Assembly (NCBI GenBank): GCA_023266155.1
Contig: JAHFRS010000036.1
Coordinates: 1 to 9,274, forward strand
Reading direction: 5' to 3'
DNA from: an archaeon
Lineage (GTDB): Archaea > Nanobdellota > Nanobdellia > Woesearchaeales > GW2011-AR9
DNA length: 9,274 nt
Shown: positions 5,856 through 9,274 of the stretch, in pieces
How the letters are laid out: each line of letters opens with the position of its first letter
Numbering within the stretch: the first letter of the stretch is position 1
The notes under the pieces: generated by a model
Told to the model about the DNA's origin: nothing
What the model saw: only the letters and a program-made list of their open reading frames with translations
Database searches by the model: none
Translations under genes and position numbers: made by a program

Positions 5856-6836
5856 CTACAACTGCCCTATCAGCCAGCCAAAATACAGCAGATAGCTCAC
5901 CAAGAGAATTATGCCCGCCGACTTCCCAATCTTCCCATATCTCGCTGCAAAAAAGAGGAACAGGCCGGAAACAGCAATCATCACCATGCCATCCACTGCT
6001 AACATAGCAGGGCTGATAGTAAGAGGCTTAATCACACTGGTGATTCCCAGAACGAAGAGGATGTTAAAGATGTTGCTGCCCACAATATTTCCGACGGCGA
6101 TGTCACCTTGTTTTTTCCGCGCGGCCACGACGGACGTGAACAATTCCGGCAGTGAGGTTCCCGCTGCGGCAATCGTCAATCCAATGAACGCTTCACTCAG
6201 TCCGGCAACTTCAGCCAGTTTTGTGGCTGCATAAGTAAATAACTTTCCTCCTATGACTAGCACCAGCAATCCACCAATAATGAACGCGGCGTTTTTCCAG
6301 CCAGAATTCTGCTGCCGGAAAAGTGCCGCAGCTTTTTTATCATGCTGCTGGCGGTCTTTCCTCGCCGAAATGAAGATATAATATAGAAACAGACCGAACA
6401 CCAACAGGAAAATAATGCCATCAATTCGATCAAGGCTGAGCGTATTCAACCGAAAGATAAAGAAATTATTTCCCAAAATGAGCAAGAGGAAGGCGGAGAT
6501 GATCAGAAAAGGAAATTCATACATCAAGGTCTTAGAGGTGATCTTTAAAGGCACGAGCAAAGCAGAAAGGCCGATAATCACGGCAATGTTAAAGATGTTA
6601 CTGCCGATAATATTACCCATGGACAAGTCAGCATTTCCACTCAGTCCTGAAAACAAGCTGACCATCAATTCCGGCAGGGAAGTGCCGAAAGCTACAATGG
6701 TTAACCCGATCAGCATCGGTTTGACACGCAGCGTGAGTGCCAAATCAGCAGCGCCATCGACTAAATAATTGGCACCTTTGACGAGAAGGAGAAGACTAAA
6801 GAGAATCAAGGCAACGACAATTAATAATTCTATCAT
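5856..6836 (-). CDS. Na+/Ca2+ exchanger-family (CaCA) membrane antiporter
   Basis: This is an integral membrane protein of about 326 residues with two inverted repeats and about ten hydrophobic segments, the length and plan of archaeal NCX_Mj. Repeat 1 has [13 protein letters not shown] (Glu56) and [10 protein letters not shown] (Asn83); repeat 2 has [13 protein letters not shown] (Glu231) and [10 protein letters not shown] (Asn258). The two Glu correspond to the central cation ligands. A basic, polar loop (about 158-181) joins the halves. The frame is also open to a GTG at 6866, ten codons earlier. The ATG at 6836 is preferred because [10 protein letters not shown] then aligns with the start of NCX_Mj, and because a TATA-like box at 6871-6880 would put the RNA start downstream of the GTG. 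The exchanged ions are not certain: repeat 2 has Asn where I recall NCX_Mj having Asp240. It is divergent from the receiver gene. Confidence 0.88.
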   Translation of the reverse strand: MIELLIVVALILFSLLLLVKGANYLVDGAADLALTLRVKPMLIGLTIVAFGTSLPELMVSLFSGLSGNADLSMGNIIGSNIFNIAVIIGLSALLVPLKITSKTLMYEFPFLIISAFLLLILGNNFFIFRLNTLSLDRIDGIIFLLVFGLFLYYIFISARKDRQQHDKKAAALFRQQNSGWKNAAFIIGGLLVLVIGGKLFTYAATKLAEVAGLSEAFIGLTIAAAGTSLPELFTSVVAARKKQGDIAVGNIVGSNIFNILFVLGITSVIKPLTISPAMLAVDGMVMIAVSGLFLFFAARYGKIGKSAGIILLVSYLLYFGWLIGQL

Positions 6837-6870
6837 GGTAAAGCTCTTGGGTAGAGAAAATGACACTCGT

Positions 6871-6880
6871 TTTTAAATTT
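6871..6880 (-). promoter_or_regulatory. candidate TATA-like box for the exchanger gene
   Basis: On the minus strand this reads AAATTTAAAA. It would start the RNA near 6850, giving a leader of about 13 bases to the ATG at 6836 and excluding the GTG at 6866. The alternative is the palindromic TTTATAAA at 6904-6911 acting in both directions, which would start the RNA near 6882 and allow the GTG. Confidence 0.4.
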
Positions 6881-6903
6881 GCTGGCAGGATTGAGGAGAA
6901 AGG

Positions 6904-6913
6904 TTTATAAATT
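6904..6913 (+). promoter_or_regulatory. TATA-like box for the receiver gene
   Basis: TTTATAAATT is centred about 27 bases before the ATG at 6935, predicting a leaderless transcript. An earlier ATG at 6926 is closed by TAA at 6932-6934, so it cannot be the start of this gene. Confidence 0.6.
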
Positions 6914-6934
6914 AACACTACTATAATGGGGTAA

Positions 6935-7366
6935 ATGAGAAAAAATCTCCTGTGTCTGGAAGATGAAACCAGCCTGCAAAACATGTACTTACGGTTATTC
7001 CGTTCGTTCGCGACAGTTTCCATCGCCGCCAATGGACAGGAAGGTGTAGAACTGTTGCAGCACGCCGATGTGCAAGGAAACCATTATGATTTGATCATTA
7101 CTGATGCTAATATGCTGGTAATGGATGGTTTTGAATTTTTAAGATCTATTCAAGAACGGGAACACCTTCCCCCACGAGTGATGTACTCCTCGCCGACAGA
7201 CAGCACTGAGAAAGAAGCCCATCAACAAGTTCTGGCGTTAGGAGGGTTAGGTTTAATCGTCAAACCCATGGGGATTGATTTTCTGGAAGCTGTCGTGCAG
7301 GAATTGCTGGTGGGCAACATGTCCCCAACACTGGAGAGATATTTTGGCGAGAGATATGGAGTATAA
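6935..7366 (+). CDS. stand-alone CheY-like response-regulator receiver
   Basis: This 143-residue protein consists of one receiver domain and no output domain. The acidic pocket is Glu9-Asp10 (CLEDET), the phospho-acceptor is Asp57 in IITDANMLVMDGFEFL, the switch hydroxyl is Ser85 (or Ser86) in VMYSSPTD, and the conserved Lys110 sits in VKP. All residues for phosphorylation by a histidine kinase are present. The loop after Asp57 is DANMLVMDG in place of the common DxxMPxMDG, so the Pro is replaced. The last 25 residues extend slightly beyond a typical CheY. No histidine kinase, chemotaxis or archaellum gene is in the window, so the partner is unknown. It is divergent from the exchanger gene and convergent with mutL (33 bases between the ends). 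Confidence 0.88.
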   Translation: MRKNLLCLEDETSLQNMYLRLFRSFATVSIAANGQEGVELLQHADVQGNHYDLIITDANMLVMDGFEFLRSIQEREHLPPRVMYSSPTDSTEKEAHQQVLALGGLGLIVKPMGIDFLEAVVQELLVGNMSPTLERYFGERYGV

Positions 7367-7399
7367 ATTAAGAAAATTAAATCGTCTCTGCCGGAACAT

Positions 7400-9241
7400 T
7401 CACTTCCTTCTAAACTTCTTTTCCAATTCCTCGGCAGTCGTCTTGATCATCGTTGGCCGGCCATGGGGACAGGTGAAGGGCATTTCCGTCTCGGCTAATT
7501 GCTGTAGAATCCCTTCCATCTGCCCGCTGGTCAATTCTTCCCCGGCCATCACCGCGGAACGGCAGGCCATTCTGGTGATGATCGTCTCCTGAAATTCAGA
7601 AGCTTTATTTTTTCCTTCACGCAAATGGGCAATGAGGTCAAACAGCATCTCTTTCGGCTGCACGCGACCAAGAAATGAAGGAATCGTGGTGATTTTATAG
7701 GCGTTGCTGCCAAATAATTCTAACGTAAATCCTAACTGTTCCAGTACCCCTTGAAACTGGGTCAACACTACCAATTCTCCCGCAGAAAATTCCAAAATTT
7801 CGGGCTGTAATAGCCGCTGTACGGCATTACGCTTGTTCAGCAGCTGCTGCATATATTTTTCATATAACACCCGTTCATGAGCGGCATGCTGGTCAATGAA
7901 AAATAAGCCTCCCTCGGTCTCAGCGATGAAAAAAGTTTTATGGATCTGACCCAACAGTTTCAATGCCGGGAGTGTCGCGGTTGAAATCCATTCCTGCTGT
8001 TCAAGGACGGTAGGAGTAGAGTGATCAGTATTGACTTGGGCCTCAAAAGATGTTTCTGAGGAAAATTCTGGTGGAGAAGATCCAACGATTGTATCAGCAG
8101 CAGAAAATACCGTCTGCAGCGTTGGTTCAAAGGGATACTTCCCTTCAAACTGTCCCGATACTTGGTTTTGTTCTGTTTTACCCTCCCTATTCTGCTGTGG
8201 TTGCTCTGCTAATCGCTGCTGCTCCACTTTGACATCAATCAGGGGAATCAAGTTATTCCAGCGCAAAGCTTCTTTCACCGCTGTCAATATCGCCCGGCCG
8301 ACGTGTTCTTTCTGCTCAAATTTAATGAACGATTTGGTGGGATGAACATTGACATCGATTTTACCAGGGTCAATGGTGAGCTGTAACACAAAGATAGGAT
8401 GCTTGTTGACGAACAAAAGCGAGTGATAGGCATCATATACCGCCTGACTGACATCTTCATTTTTCACCCAGCGGCCATTGACAAATAAAGCCTGCTGGTT
8501 TTTATCGTTGCGGACATTATAGGGAGTCGTGATATAGCCAAAAATGTTTAAACCTTCTTCTTGATGATTGATTTCCAGCAGATCTTTGGCAATAGCGACG
8601 CCATACACAGAGGCAATCCGGCTTTTCAAATCCGAAGCGAGGGGAGCATGGAGCAATTCACGGTTATCATGAGTTAGTCGAAAGGCAACAGCAGGATGAG
8701 CGAGGGCATAGTACATCACAACATCAATGATATGGCGCAACTCGACAGGATCGCCTTTAAGAAATTTCTTTCGTGCCGGCGTGTTATAAAAAAGATTTTT
8801 AACTTCGACCGTCGTTCCCGTTTCCACGACAGCAAAACCGGAATGAACTTGTTTCCCGCCATCAAGACGCAAGGTAAAAGCTTCCGACTGTTGAGCTGTT
8901 TTTGTGGTCAGAGAAAACTGTGAAACGGCGGCAATGCTAGCTAACGCTTCCCCGCGAAAGCCTAGAGTGTGGATGGAAAATAAATCAGTATCATCACGAA
9001 TTTTACTCGTGGCATGGCGAAGGATGGAACGGCGAGCATCTTCCTCTTCCATGCCTTCCCCGTTATCTCGTATCACAATAAGTTCTTTGCCACAATCTTT
9101 AATTTCAATGGTGATACGGCTGGCATGGGCATCTAAAGCATTTTCCACTAATTCCTTGACGACGGAAGCCGGCCGTTCTATAACTTCTCCGGCAGCGATT
9201 TTATTGATGAGATCTTCGCTGAGAACGGTGATTTTGGACAT
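7400..9241 (-). CDS. mutL: DNA mismatch repair protein MutL with endonuclease domain
   Basis: This complete 613-residue MutL is the mismatch-repair matchmaker that links mismatch recognition by MutS to strand incision. The N-terminal GHKL ATPase shows IAAGEVIERPASVVKELVEN with Glu33 and Asn34, DNGEGM (59-64), HATSKI (76-81), GFRGEAL (94-100) and NVHPTK (298-303). A polar, Gln/Ser-rich linker spans about 337-422. The C-terminal domain has the metal-dependent nicking motif DQHAAHERVLYE (450-461), ACRSA (559-563) and CPHGRPT (591-597), so it should be an active endonuclease like B. subtilis MutL and unlike E. coli MutL. QRLLQP (475-480) sits where B. subtilis MutL has its clamp-binding QEMIVP. 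No mutS is in the window; upstream sequence lies beyond the edge. MutL is patchy in archaea and is usually explained by transfer from bacteria. Confidence 0.96.
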   Translation of the reverse strand: MSKITVLSEDLINKIAAGEVIERPASVVKELVENALDAHASRITIEIKDCGKELIVIRDNGEGMEEEDARRSILRHATSKIRDDTDLFSIHTLGFRGEALASIAAVSQFSLTTKTAQQSEAFTLRLDGGKQVHSGFAVVETGTTVEVKNLFYNTPARKKFLKGDPVELRHIIDVVMYYALAHPAVAFRLTHDNRELLHAPLASDLKSRIASVYGVAIAKDLLEINHQEEGLNIFGYITTPYNVRNDKNQQALFVNGRWVKNEDVSQAVYDAYHSLLFVNKHPIFVLQLTIDPGKIDVNVHPTKSFIKFEQKEHVGRAILTAVKEALRWNNLIPLIDVKVEQQRLAEQPQQNREGKTEQNQVSGQFEGKYPFEPTLQTVFSAADTIVGSSPPEFSSETSFEAQVNTDHSTPTVLEQQEWISTATLPALKLLGQIHKTFFIAETEGGLFFIDQHAAHERVLYEKYMQQLLNKRNAVQRLLQPEILEFSAGELVVLTQFQGVLEQLGFTLELFGSNAYKITTIPSFLGRVQPKEMLFDLIAHLREGKNKASEFQETIITRMACRSAVMAGEELTSGQMEGILQQLAETEMPFTCPHGRPTMIKTTAEELEKKFRRK

Positions 9242-9262
9242 GAACTCGCTCAGAGTAAAAAA

Positions 9263-9271
9263 TATTTATAA
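9263..9271 (-). promoter_or_regulatory. TATA-like box for mutL
   Basis: On the minus strand this reads TTATAAATA, centred about 26 bases before the mutL ATG at 9241, with no Shine-Dalgarno sequence in between. This fits a leaderless archaeal transcript and suggests that mutL is first in its transcript. Confidence 0.6.
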
Positions 9272-9274
9272 GAA

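Noticed and set aside
5911..6768. Plus-strand frames antisense to the exchanger
   Set aside because: They are mirror frames of a strongly conserved membrane protein; their hydrophobic composition follows from the opposite strand.
6837..6866. GTG start giving ten extra residues to the exchanger
   Set aside because: The extension is not hydrophobic like the first membrane segment, is not matched by NCX_Mj, and starts too close to the nearest TATA-like box. It stays possible if the 6904-6911 box is used.

Overview
The window looks archaeal. Almost every gene has an AT-rich TATA-like box about 25-28 bases upstream of its start codon and no Shine-Dalgarno sequence there, the layout of archaeal leaderless transcripts. 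The gene content agrees: a compact Ski2/Mtr4-type helicase, a small one-cluster ferredoxin of the type known from Pyrococcus, and a GyaR-like 2-hydroxyacid dehydrogenase. Several genes are bacterial in flavour (MutL with an endonuclease domain, a CheY-like receiver, an AbiE-like pair), so the genome is mixed. The lineage cannot be fixed from this window; a DPANN-type or other uncultivated archaeon is only a guess.

Layout. At the left edge (1-279, minus) is the start of a YgfZ/GcvT-fold gene that runs out of the window. It lies 16 bases behind a DUF1858-HesB/IscA fusion gene (296-883, minus). A single-cluster ferredoxin (962-1219, plus) is transcribed divergently from it, so 1-1219 forms an iron-sulfur block. 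Next is a glyoxylate/hydroxypyruvate reductase-like gene (1282-2268, plus), convergent with a Ski2-like helicase (2347-4272, minus). Behind the helicase is a two-gene unit (4331-5678, minus): an AbiEi-like winged-helix protein followed after one base by a nucleotidyltransferase. A 177-base gap holds that unit's promoter, with a near-perfect inverted repeat around the TATA box. A Na+/Ca2+-exchanger-family protein (5856-6836, minus) and a stand-alone receiver domain (6935-7366, plus) diverge from a shared control region. The receiver converges with mutL (7400-9241, minus), whose promoter is at the right edge.

The genes do not form one pathway. The two best-supported functional units are the iron-sulfur block and the AbiE-like pair. 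In the first, an A-type carrier sits next to a YgfZ/IBA57-type partner, with a ferredoxin divergent. In the second, a putative antitoxin/repressor comes first and a putative nucleotidyltransferase toxin second, with an operator-like palindrome in front. No RNA gene, CRISPR array, insertion sequence or origin was seen, and no stretch longer than 300 bases lacks a gene.
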